From the NCBI GenBank assembly GCA_039798265.1, contig JBDKGH010000122.1, positions 1 through 19,542 of the forward strand: a stretch of DNA of 19,542 nucleotides. Direction: 5' to 3'. The notes under the pieces are model-generated. The model saw nothing but the letters and a program-made list of their open reading frames with translations, ran no database searches and was not told the DNA's origin. The translations under genes and the position numbers were made by a program. This document shows, piece after piece, positions 1 through 6,031 of this stretch. The DNA is from JBDKGH01 sp039798265 (GTDB lineage Bacteria > Bacteroidota > Bacteroidia > Flavobacteriales_D > Sanyastnellaceae). Numbering within the stretch: the stretch's first letter is position 1; every line of letters begins with the position of its first letter.

Positions 1-53
1 ATTACAAGCAGAGGGTCACTGGTTCGAACATCCCGAGTTATTCGGGACTCCCA
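1..53 (+). tRNA. 3' part of a damaged tRNA-Val (anticodon TAC)
   Basis: The first 29 bases fit a tRNA from the anticodon loop onward with correct class I spacing: T33 at 2, anticodon TAC at 3-5, AA at 6-7, anticodon 3' stem GCAGA at 8-12, five-base variable loop 13-17, T-stem 5' strand ACTGG at 18-22, and T-loop TTCGAAC at 23-29. The 3' strand of the T-stem should then read CCAGT, but the sequence is ATCCC and runs into a palindrome (31-47). An acceptor-like end, CTCCCA, follows at 48-53. The T-stem therefore cannot pair and extra bases separate the T-loop from the acceptor. I infer a pseudo-tRNA or rearranged gene. The 5' half lies outside the window, so a functional structure cannot be excluded. 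Confidence 0.5.
31..47. repeat. Short palindromic repeat inside the tRNA remnant
   Basis: TCCCGA (31-36) and its exact complement TCGGGA (42-47) flank a five-base loop. The ends match those of the longer palindromic copies at 146-174 and 230-258 (TCCCGA ... TCGGGG). It sits exactly where the 3' T-stem strand of the tRNA should be. Confidence 0.6.
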
Positions 54-57
54 CAAC

Positions 58-85
58 AAGGACTTCAGAAATGAAGTCCTTTTTT
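58..85 (+). terminator. Rho-independent terminator after the tRNA remnant
   Basis: AAGGACTTC (58-66) pairs perfectly with GAAGTCCTT (73-81) across a six-base loop and is followed by a T-run. It lies a few bases past the tRNA-like 3' end, as expected for a tRNA transcription unit, so the locus was transcribed rightward at least before its damage. Confidence 0.75.
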
Positions 86-89
86 ATTT

Positions 90-107
90 TTAGCTCAGCT
101 GGTTCAG
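90..107 (+). pseudogene. tRNA D-arm fragment
   Basis: The 18 bases TTAGCTCAGCTGGTTCAG match the conserved bases 8 to about 22 of many bacterial tRNAs, including the tRNA-Val type seen at the window start. No acceptor strand precedes it (the T-rich terminator tail does), and no anticodon arm follows. Instead TCCCGA, the left end of the local palindromic repeat, begins at 108. This looks like a tRNA remnant broken at a repeat boundary. Confidence 0.4.
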
Positions 108-143
108 TCCCGAATTCGCTATCGCATATAGTGCTTCGTCTCC

Positions 144-177
144 ACTCCCGACCTGCGCTGCGCTGCAGTCGGGGTAA
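144..177 (+). repeat. 34-bp palindromic repeat, copy 1
   Basis: CCCGAC (147-152) and GTCGGG (168-173) form the outer stem, with TGC/GCA able to extend it. The left 18 bases and right 12 bases are identical to copy 2 at 228-261; only four central bases differ (GCTG here). A dispersed REP-like element is the simplest reading. Confidence 0.75.
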
Positions 178-227
178 GAATTTATGTTCTCATTTTCATT
201 CTGTTTCACATTCTCATTCCGTTCATC

Positions 228-261
228 ACTCCCGACCTGCGCTGCTCTACAGTCGGGGTAA
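228..261 (+). repeat. 34-bp palindromic repeat, copy 2
   Basis: Same orientation and length as copy 1 at 144-177, with TCTA in the four central bases instead of GCTG. The conserved arms (CCCGAC at 231-236 and GTCGGG at 252-257) with a variable centre suggest selection on, or recent spread of, the hairpin. A degenerate left end (TCCCGA) also occurs at 297-302. Confidence 0.75.
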
Positions 262-366
262 TTCAGTTTTGTGTGTCGACTCATTCTGTTTCTTCATCCC
301 GATCTCCCGCCCGCACTGAGTCTTTCTGGTCTCAACGCAGCTGTAAAAAAAAGATTCTCCTTAGTC

Positions 367-426
367 AATCTCGAACTGAATCTCAATCTCGAACTGAGTC
401 TCAATCTCAATCTCAATCTAACTCTC
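367..426 (+). repeat. Hexamer array, ten units
   Basis: Ten contiguous six-base units stay in register from 367 to 426. They are mostly AATCTC, with two GAACTG units and variants AGTCTC, AATCTA and ACTCTC. The first six units make two copies of an 18-base pattern (AATCTC-GAACTG-AATCTC, the second copy ending AGTCTC). It is low-complexity tandem DNA with no associated gene. Confidence 0.8.
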
Positions 427-567
427 TACTCTCGGCTGTCTTCGCACTATGCGTTAATGACAAGGTCTCCGGATGAGACTGGTTGGTGCTTGGAATTGGA
501 TGATGGAGAGTGAAGAAGTAATGGAAAACAGAAGTATAGATTCCACGGATGGAGGGATAAAAAGTGG

Positions 568-595
568 TTGTTTGGTTAGTCCTTTTCTATATTCG
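568..595 (+). promoter_or_regulatory. Candidate promoter for the MbnP/MbnH operon
   Basis: TATATTCG at 588-595 matches the Bacteroidota -7 box TAnnTTTG with one change, and TTG at 568-570 lies 17 bases upstream. The box ends only five bases before the ATG at 601, so the predicted transcript would start at or very near the start codon. Confidence 0.35.
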
Positions 596-600
596 CACCT

Positions 601-1320
601 ATGAAGAAGTTACTCTTACTAACCTTAGTTATAACCACCTTAGGGGCTTGTAAAAAAGAAGATACCGCTCTGGAAGAAACACGATTCACTTTGTCCGTGA
701 AAAACCAATACGATGGTTCGCCTATCGTGTTGAATGAAATGTCGCTTCAAAATGGAGTGGGTGAAGCCTATTCGGTGTCCCTTTTGAAATATTATTTGGC
801 TCACGCCAAACTAGTGAAAGAAGATGGAACAGAGGTGGCTTTTCAAGCTTATAAGTTGATTGATGAATCTTTGCCTTCATCGAATAAACTGGTAAAAACA
901 ATTCCATCGGGCAAATACACGAAATTGAAGTTTTCGGTGGGCGTTGCCGATGCGGACAATCACTCAGGTGCACAAGCAGGAGACCTTGATCCATTGTACG
1001 GAATGTTTTGGACTTGGAATACAGGCTATATTTTCTTCAAGCACGAAGGTCAGTTTGTTCATACGGATGGTAGCACTCAAGGATTGGTGTATCATTACGG
1101 TGGCGATCATGCATTGATCGATATAGAGATACCAATTAGTCTTGAGGTGAGTGGAGAAAACATGAGTAAATCCCTGGTGTTTGATCTTCATAAAGCCTAC
1201 ACCGCAGAGACGATCATCACTTTTTCAAACAACAACAATCACCAATCGTTGAGTGCTTCTGATGCTGCTTGGTTGAGTGATATGTCGGGTAACTTGTCTC
1301 AATCTTTCCAATTCCAATAA
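601..1320 (+). CDS. MbnP-like copper-binding-family lipoprotein
   Basis: This is a 239-residue lipoprotein. A signal peptide ends in the lipobox LGAC, with the lipidated cysteine at residue 17, followed by KKED. The middle carries the family-typical segment MFWTWNTGYIFFKHEG around residues 135-150, with Trp137 and Trp139. In the characterised MbnP of methanotrophs a Trp is converted to kynurenine by the di-haem enzyme MbnH and the protein binds Cu(I); I infer a related role from sequence resemblance and the adjacent di-haem gene two bases downstream. CKKED fits the minimal surface-export signal known for Flavobacteriia lipoproteins, so it may face outward. Which Trp, if any, is modified cannot be told from sequence. 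Confidence 0.8.
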   Translation: MKKLLLLTLVITTLGACKKEDTALEETRFTLSVKNQYDGSPIVLNEMSLQNGVGEAYSVSLLKYYLAHAKLVKEDGTEVAFQAYKLIDESLPSSNKLVKTIPSGKYTKLKFSVGVADADNHSGAQAGDLDPLYGMFWTWNTGYIFFKHEGQFVHTDGSTQGLVYHYGGDHALIDIEIPISLEVSGENMSKSLVFDLHKAYTAETIITFSNNNNHQSLSASDAAWLSDMSGNLSQSFQFQ

Positions 1321-1322
1321 GC

Positions 1323-2369
1323 ATGAAAAAGGTCACTCGCGTTTCATTTATACTTTTTGCATTTATGGCTCTTTTGTGGAGTTGTAAGAAAGATGAAACT
1401 GCGGCGGTCTCCGGGCCAACACCTTATCAGTTGCAAATTCCGCAAGGACTTCCAGCGATGAATATTCCTGCATCCAATCCGTTGACTGTAGAGGGAATTG
1501 CTTTGGGAAGAAAACTATTTTATGATCCTATCTTGTCGGGCGATAACACCCAATCGTGCGGATCATGTCATATGGCTGAGCATTCGTTTGTGGATGGTAC
1601 ACAATTCAGCGTGGGTATTACTGGAGCCGTGGGCACACGCAATGTAATGCCATTGGTCAATTTGGGATATCAACCCGGCTTTTTTTGGGATGGTGGTGCA
1701 GCTGATTTAGAAAGTCAAGTGATTGGCCCTATTCAGAACCCAGTTGAAATGCACGAGACACTGGAGAATTGCCTGCAGGAGTTGCGCAATCATGATGAAT
1801 ATCCTGAACTATTCGAAAAAGCATTTGGTGAAAATTCGGTGACTATACCCAACCTGATGAAAGCGATCGCTCAATTTGAGCGCACGATGATTTCGGGCAA
1901 CTCACGTTATGACCAATATTTAAGAGGAGAAGCGACATTAACCTCTAACGAGCTCCGGGGTCTGGATTTGTTTTTTGATTTTGATAAGGGAGATTGTTCT
2001 CATTGCCATGTGATCGGTTCAACGTTCAGCGATTTTGCCTATCGCAATACAGGACTGGATAGTATTTCTGAAGATTTGGGAAGAATGGCCATCACGCAAA
2101 ATGAATTTGATCGCGGAAAATTCAAAACACCATCGCTGCGCAACATCGCATTAACCGGACCTTACATGCATGATGGTCGATTTCAAACTTTGTTAGAATG
2201 TGTGCAGCATTACAATACCGGATTTCATTACGCTGCTAACTTGGATTTCAATCTTCAATTAGCCACCAAAGGCCGTATGACGGATGAAGAAATGGGCTAC
2301 ATCGTAGAGTTTATGTTGACCCTCACGGACGAGGAGTTCATCAATAACCCGGCGTTTAGAGCACCTTAA
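1323..2369 (+). CDS. MbnH-like di-haem cytochrome c peroxidase family lipoprotein
   Basis: This 348-residue protein has two haem c attachment motifs, CGSCH at residues 79-83 and CSHCH at 225-229, and the family-typical block GPYMHDGRF followed by QHYNTG. Tyr297 in QHYNTG lies about where classical peroxidases have an axial Met and MauG-type enzymes have Tyr, which suggests a MauG/MbnH-like oxidase rather than a simple peroxidase; that alignment is from memory. Lipobox LWSC places the lipidated Cys at 21, followed by KKDE. The gene starts two bases after the MbnP-like gene, so the pair is one operon and the upstream product is the likely substrate. Confidence 0.85.
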   Translation: MKKVTRVSFILFAFMALLWSCKKDETAAVSGPTPYQLQIPQGLPAMNIPASNPLTVEGIALGRKLFYDPILSGDNTQSCGSCHMAEHSFVDGTQFSVGITGAVGTRNVMPLVNLGYQPGFFWDGGAADLESQVIGPIQNPVEMHETLENCLQELRNHDEYPELFEKAFGENSVTIPNLMKAIAQFERTMISGNSRYDQYLRGEATLTSNELRGLDLFFDFDKGDCSHCHVIGSTFSDFAYRNTGLDSISEDLGRMAITQNEFDRGKFKTPSLRNIALTGPYMHDGRFQTLLECVQHYNTGFHYAANLDFNLQLATKGRMTDEEMGYIVEFMLTLTDEEFINNPAFRAP

Positions 2370-2389
2370 TACGAAAGTAATAGGAGAGG

Positions 2390-2427
2390 AAAGGAGATTT
2401 TTCTGAAAAGGGAAATCTCCTTTTTTT
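2390..2427 (+). terminator. Rho-independent terminator of the MbnP/MbnH operon
   Basis: An 11-bp perfect stem, AAAGGAGATTT (2390-2400) with AAATCTCCTTT (2413-2423), has a 12-base loop and is followed by TTTT. It begins 20 bases past the stop codon of the di-haem gene. Confidence 0.8.
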
Positions 2428-2473
2428 GTTATGCTTATGCTATGCGGTAAACGGATGTTCCTACTAATTAGAG

Positions 2474-2506
2474 AGGACCTTATAGGTCTTAGACCTATAA
2501 GGTCTT
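2474..2506. repeat. Perfect 13-bp intergenic palindrome
   Basis: GACCTTATAGGTC (2476-2488) and GACCTATAAGGTC (2492-2504) are exact reverse complements separated by TTA. A G-T and an A-T pair can extend the stem outward. Each arm is itself nearly self-complementary. It lies between two terminators and serves neither gene obviously. I associate such ACCTTATAGGT palindromes with dispersed intergenic repeats of Bacteroidota, from memory. A second inverted repeat, TTTTGCAT/ATGCAAAA, lies at 2583-2610. Confidence 0.7.
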
Positions 2507-2604
2507 TACCTAATTTTTTTCGATAATTCCAAATGTTTCTTATTCAGCCACCACCGCTGCTTCCAACGTTTTATGCATCATTTTTTGCATAACAAGCCTT
2601 ATAT

Positions 2605-2646
2605 GCAAAATAAAAAGGGCTACTCCTAAAAAGAAGTAGCCCTTTT
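2605..2646 (-). terminator. Terminator of the 3-hydroxybutyryl-CoA dehydrogenase gene
   Basis: A perfect 12-bp stem joins AAAAGGGCTACT (2613-2624) with AGTAGCCCTTTT (2635-2646) across a 10-base loop. Read on the minus strand it is followed by a T-rich tract, 19 bases after the stop codon of the minus-strand gene. Confidence 0.8.
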
Positions 2647-2664
2647 AATAAGGATCAATTCAAT

Positions 2665-3555
2665 TTACTTCTGAAAGGTCGGTGACACCGAAATCTCTTT
2701 CGTCGCCTTATCAACGCGATAGAAACCTTCGCCACTCTTGTCGCCTAATTTTCCAGCGGTTACCATGTTCACCAATAAGGGGCATGGCGCGTACTTGGGG
2801 TTGCCAAATCCATCGTGCATCACGCGAAGAATGGCTAAGCATACATCAAGACCGATAAAGTCAGCCAAGCGAAGTGGACCCATGGGATGGCCCATACCGA
2901 GTTTCATTACGGTATCAATTTCTTCTACACCCGCAACGCCTTCGTAAAGGGTGTAAATGGCTTCATTGATCATTGGCATCAAGATGCGGTTGGCTACGAA
3001 TCCAGGGTAGTCGTTCACTTCTACCGGCACTTTTTCGAGCGAGCGAGAAAGATCAAATACCACTTTCGTTACTTCGTCCGTCGTGCTGTAACCGCGAATT
3101 ACTTCTACAAGTTTCATCACAGGCACGGGATTCATAAAGTGCATGCCTATTACTTTCTCCGGACGCTTGGTCACTGCAGCAATTTTGGTGATGCTAATAG
3201 AGGAAGTATTGGTAGCAAGTATGCAATTTTCGGGAGCAACAGCATCCATTTGCTGAAAGATCTTCAGTTTAAGATCTACGTTTTCAGTAGCGGCTTCCAC
3301 GATGAGATCAGCGTTTTTTCCACCCTCAGCAAGGTCAGTATGAAGGCTAAGATTGGCCAAGGTAGAGGCTTTCACTTCGGCAGTGATAGCGCCTTTGGTC
3401 ACCTGGCGATCTAGGTTTTTTTCAATGGTTTGCTTGGCCTTTTCAAGCTGAGCGCTATTCACGTCAACGAGGTTTACAGCGTAGCCATATTGGGCAAAAA
3501 CGTGGGCAATTCCATTGCCCATAGTACCAGCACCGATAACGGTAATGTTCTTCAT
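2665..3555 (-). CDS. 3-hydroxybutyryl-CoA dehydrogenase
   Basis: The 296-residue length is normal for the single-function enzyme, which oxidises (S)-3-hydroxyacyl-CoA to 3-oxoacyl-CoA with NAD(P) in the cytoplasm. The N-terminal Rossmann fold starts with GAGTMGNGIA at about residues 8-17; HFMNPVP is the conserved catalytic-histidine motif; and the family signature DYPGFVANRI lies in the linker to the helical C-terminal domain. Divergent transcription from an acyl-CoA synthetase gene suggests a role in fatty-acid or butyrate-type metabolism. It resembles hbd/paaH/fadB2-type genes, and I cannot tell which pathway it serves. Confidence 0.93.
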   Translation of the reverse strand: MKNITVIGAGTMGNGIAHVFAQYGYAVNLVDVNSAQLEKAKQTIEKNLDRQVTKGAITAEVKASTLANLSLHTDLAEGGKNADLIVEAATENVDLKLKIFQQMDAVAPENCILATNTSSISITKIAAVTKRPEKVIGMHFMNPVPVMKLVEVIRGYSTTDEVTKVVFDLSRSLEKVPVEVNDYPGFVANRILMPMINEAIYTLYEGVAGVEEIDTVMKLGMGHPMGPLRLADFIGLDVCLAILRVMHDGFGNPKYAPCPLLVNMVTAGKLGDKSGEGFYRVDKATKEISVSPTFQK

Positions 3556-3573
3556 GATTTTGGATTGAGGGTG

Positions 3574-3581
3574 CGAAAATA
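3574..3581 (-). promoter_or_regulatory. Candidate -7 box for the dehydrogenase gene
   Basis: On the minus strand TATTTTCG matches TAnnTTTG with one change and is followed by CAC, as at the other boxes in this window. It lies 18 bases upstream of the ATG. A TTTG is present further upstream, but only 12 bases away, so the -33 element is not convincing. Confidence 0.35.
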
Positions 3582-3620
3582 CGGTTTTGAATTCAAATCA
3601 CATTTGTTGGGAGAGAAAAC

Positions 3621-3651
3621 TTGGCGTGAAGGCCTCCTTGTCTTAGTTTAG
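3621..3651 (+). promoter_or_regulatory. Candidate promoter for the acyl-CoA synthetase gene
   Basis: TTG at 3621-3623 and TAGTTTAG at 3644-3651 are 20 bases apart, which fits the Bacteroidota pattern TTG-N17-23-TAnnTTTG with one mismatch in the -7 box. The box ends 17 bases before the start codon, leaving a leader of about ten bases. Confidence 0.4.
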
Positions 3652-3668
3652 CGCAAAACAGTTAAGCT

Positions 3669-5438
3669 ATGGGACCAACGCGTTTATTCGATTTTGCTTA
3701 CCACCAACTAAAGTATTACCCACTCGAAAAAATGTTCACCAGTCGCCTAGCGGGTGTGTGGACTTCCTACTCCACTCAGGAGTTTGTAGACGGCATGAAT
3801 GCCGCTAGTCGCGCACTTTTGGCTGCGGGTATAAAACCTGGCGATAAAATAGCGTTGATCACCGATGCCAACCGGGCAGAGTGGAACATGATGGATAATG
3901 CCATCTTGCAAATAGGGGCCATTGATGTTCCCATTTATCCCACCATGACCGAGCAAGATTACGAGTATATCTTAAACCACTCCGAGTCAAAGCTTGTTTT
4001 TGTTTCGAATCAAGATATCGCCGAAAAGGTGAGTCGGATAAAGGATAAAGTTCCTATGCTTCAGGCTTTGTATACCTTCGAAAAAGTGGAAGGCTTCGAA
4101 CATTGGAAAAATTGGTTGGAAGCAGGAAAGAGTGTTGATCAGTCCCAAGTAGATGCACTCGCTGCGCAAGTAAAAGAAGAAGATTTAGCCACGATTATCT
4201 ACACCTCAGGTACCACTGGCTTGCCCAAAGGTGTGATGCTCAATCACCGAAATATTGCATCGAATGTGCGCGATTGTGAAGGCCGTTTGCCCAACCTAGA
4301 AAAAGGAAAAAGCCGCTGCCTCAGTTTCCTTCCTTGCTGTCACATCTATGAGCGAATGCTGCATTATCTCTATGTGTACAATGGCGTTTCGATCTACCTC
4401 ACGGGTATGGAAGCCATCAAGGATGATTTGAATATGGCTCAACCGCACATATTCACAGCCGTTCCTCGCTTATTGGAAAAAGTATATGATGGTATCGTCG
4501 CAAAAGGTTTAGAAAATACAGGAATTAAGAAAAAATTATTTCAGTGGGCCTTGGGTCTAGCATTAAAATGGGAGCCCGAAGGAGCGAATGGCGCTTGGTA
4601 TGAATTCCAATTGAGCATAGCTCGAAAATTGGTTTTCTCTAAAGTGAAAAAAGCCTTGGGATTGTCGCAGATAGGGGCAATTGCCAGCGGAAGTGCAGCT
4701 TTGCAATCACGTTTAGCACGATTCTACAACGGTGCGGGTATAGCGGTGAAAGAGGGATATGGTCTTACCGAAACGTCACCGGTTATTTCGGTGAACAGCT
4801 TGCGCGAACCGAATATGCTGCGCATAGGATCGGTGGGTAAACCTATACCGAATGTAGAAGTGAAAATTGCGGAAGATGGCGAAGTACTCTGCAAAGGTCC
4901 TAACGTGATGATGGGGTATTACAAAGCGCCAGAATTAACCGCTGAAGTGCTCAAAGATGGCTGGTTTCATACCGGTGACATCGGAGAAATTCGCGATGGA
5001 TTTTTAGCGATTACAGATCGTAAAAAGGAAATGTTCAAAACCAGTGGCGGAAAATATGTGGCGCCGCAGGTGATCGAAAATGCAATGAAAGAATCATTGT
5101 ACATCGAGCAATGCATGGTGATCGGGGATGGTCAAAAGTTCCCAGCGGTGTTGATCGTACCTGATTTTGTATTGCTCGCTCAATGGGCAGAAAAAAACAA
5201 ACTCGGTAAACTTTCGAATGATGAATTGAGAAATCATCCGAAGGTGAAAGAACTTTACCACGAAGAAATTGAAAAACGAAATGGACGCTTCGGAAAATGG
5301 GAGCAAGTAAAAGCATTCCGTTTACTAGCAGCACCATTTGCAATTGATAAGGGCGAAATAACACCTACGTTAAAATTGAAGCGCAAAGCGATCATGCAGA
5401 ATAATGCTTCATTGGTAGAAGAAATTTACGCCGATTAA
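3669..5438 (+). CDS. Long-chain acyl-CoA synthetase (AMP-forming)
   Basis: A 589-residue member of the ANL superfamily that activates fatty acids to acyl-CoA via an acyl-adenylate. The phosphate-binding loop reads IYTSGTTGLPKG at residues 177-188; YGLTETSP at 364-371 is the adenylate-binding motif; GWFHTGDIG follows at 431-439; and TDRKKEMFKTSGGKYVAPQ forms the hinge and start of the C-terminal domain. The length, and a large insert between the first two motifs, match the FadD15/eukaryotic-type long-chain ligases rather than short-chain acetyl-CoA synthetase. It leads a plus-strand gene run and is divergent from a hydroxyacyl-CoA dehydrogenase. No signal peptide or clear membrane segment is seen. 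Confidence 0.92.
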   Translation: MGPTRLFDFAYHQLKYYPLEKMFTSRLAGVWTSYSTQEFVDGMNAASRALLAAGIKPGDKIALITDANRAEWNMMDNAILQIGAIDVPIYPTMTEQDYEYILNHSESKLVFVSNQDIAEKVSRIKDKVPMLQALYTFEKVEGFEHWKNWLEAGKSVDQSQVDALAAQVKEEDLATIIYTSGTTGLPKGVMLNHRNIASNVRDCEGRLPNLEKGKSRCLSFLPCCHIYERMLHYLYVYNGVSIYLTGMEAIKDDLNMAQPHIFTAVPRLLEKVYDGIVAKGLENTGIKKKLFQWALGLALKWEPEGANGAWYEFQLSIARKLVFSKVKKALGLSQIGAIASGSAALQSRLARFYNGAGIAVKEGYGLTETSPVISVNSLREPNMLRIGSVGKPIPNVEVKIAEDGEVLCKGPNVMMGYYKAPELTAEVLKDGWFHTGDIGEIRDGFLAITDRKKEMFKTSGGKYVAPQVIENAMKESLYIEQCMVIGDGQKFPAVLIVPDFVLLAQWAEKNKLGKLSNDELRNHPKVKELYHEEIEKRNGRFGKWEQVKAFRLLAAPFAIDKGEITPTLKLKRKAIMQNNASLVEEIYAD

Positions 5439-5449
5439 TCCTGTGCTAA

Positions 5450-6031
5450 ATGGGAAGCATCGATCAACAGCTATTTCTGGCGCTCAACTTTGATGGCGGT
5501 CCTACCTTGGATAGCTTCATGTGGTGGGCTAGTGGCAAATGGTCGTGGGTACCGCTTTATGTTTTTCTTCTGTTGGCCATGAAGAAAAAATTAGAGTGGA
5601 AGCTTTTTTTCTGGGCATTGGTTATGATCGCGGTGTGTATTGCGATCAATGACCAAGTGGCTTCTGGTCTTTTTAAAAATTGGATTCAGCGCTTACGGCC
5701 AAGCCATGAGCCGGCATTGGAAGGGTTGGTGCACCTTGTACGCGAGCCTAATGGCAATTGGTACAAAGGAGGAAGCTTTGGATTTTACAGCAGCCATGCC
5801 GCGAACAATGCGGGTGTTGCTTGTTTTTTCTTGCTTCTCATGAATGTTAGAGAGTGGCAAAAAATAGTCATGCTATTATTCATGGTGCTTACTGTCGGCT
5901 ATTCGCGCATTTATTTGGGAGTGCATTATCCGGGTGATATTCTCATGGGATTTTTCATGGGAATCATCATTGGTTGGTTGTGCTATCAAGTGTACAAATG
6001 GGGTGCTGAAAAAATGAACCTTGCCCAATGA
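5450..6031 (+). CDS. PAP2-family membrane phosphatase
   Basis: A 193-residue membrane protein with about five hydrophobic segments. The three-part PAP2 active site is complete: K76-x6-R83-P84 (KNWIQRLRP), SSHA at 114-117, and S152-R-x5-H159-x3-D163 (SRIYLGVHYPGD). Such proteins dephosphorylate phosphatidic acid, undecaprenyl pyrophosphate or related lipid phosphates at the outer face of the inner membrane; the substrate cannot be read from sequence. It starts 11 bases after the acyl-CoA synthetase and overlaps the next gene by four bases (ATGA), so co-transcription and translational coupling are likely. Confidence 0.9.
   Translation: MGSIDQQLFLALNFDGGPTLDSFMWWASGKWSWVPLYVFLLLAMKKKLEWKLFFWALVMIAVCIAINDQVASGLFKNWIQRLRPSHEPALEGLVHLVREPNGNWYKGGSFGFYSSHAANNAGVACFFLLLMNVREWQKIVMLLFMVLTVGYSRIYLGVHYPGDILMGFFMGIIIGWLCYQVYKWGAEKMNLAQ

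Larger units (their letters stand above)
86..600. other. Non-coding, repeat-rich intergenic region
   Basis: No protein gene is supported here. Open frames in this stretch are low-complexity translations of repeats, such as alternating Asn-Leu or Ser-Gln from the hexamer array, and PDCRAAQVGS-like peptides read from the palindromes on the minus strand. The region contains a tRNA fragment, copies of a TCCCGA-ended palindrome, C/T-rich low-complexity sequence at about 180-230, and the hexamer array. From about 430 to 560 I recognise nothing. Confidence 0.7.

Noticed and set aside
361..430. Hexamer array as a possible CRISPR
   Set aside because: The units are contiguous six-base repeats without spacers, and there are no cas genes.
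71..513. Several open frames in the left intergenic region, including a minus-strand frame at 90-284
   Set aside because: They are translations of the palindromic and hexamer repeats (PDCRAAQVGS-like, Asn-Leu and Ser-Gln runs), with no promoter, family resemblance or consistent codon use.
473..604. Small open frame of 43 residues whose TGA overlaps the ATG of the MbnP-like gene (ATGA)
   Set aside because: The overlap would suit a coupled upstream ORF, but the peptide resembles nothing, no ribosome binding site is seen, and the likely promoter box at 588-595 lies inside it.
2474..2506. Palindrome as a transcription terminator
   Set aside because: The adjacent genes each have a better terminator with a T-run, and this stem has no immediate T-run on either strand.
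5990..6030. Fluoride riboswitch for crcB
   Set aside because: The crcB start overlaps the preceding stop codon and no conserved fluoride-riboswitch sequence is visible upstream.
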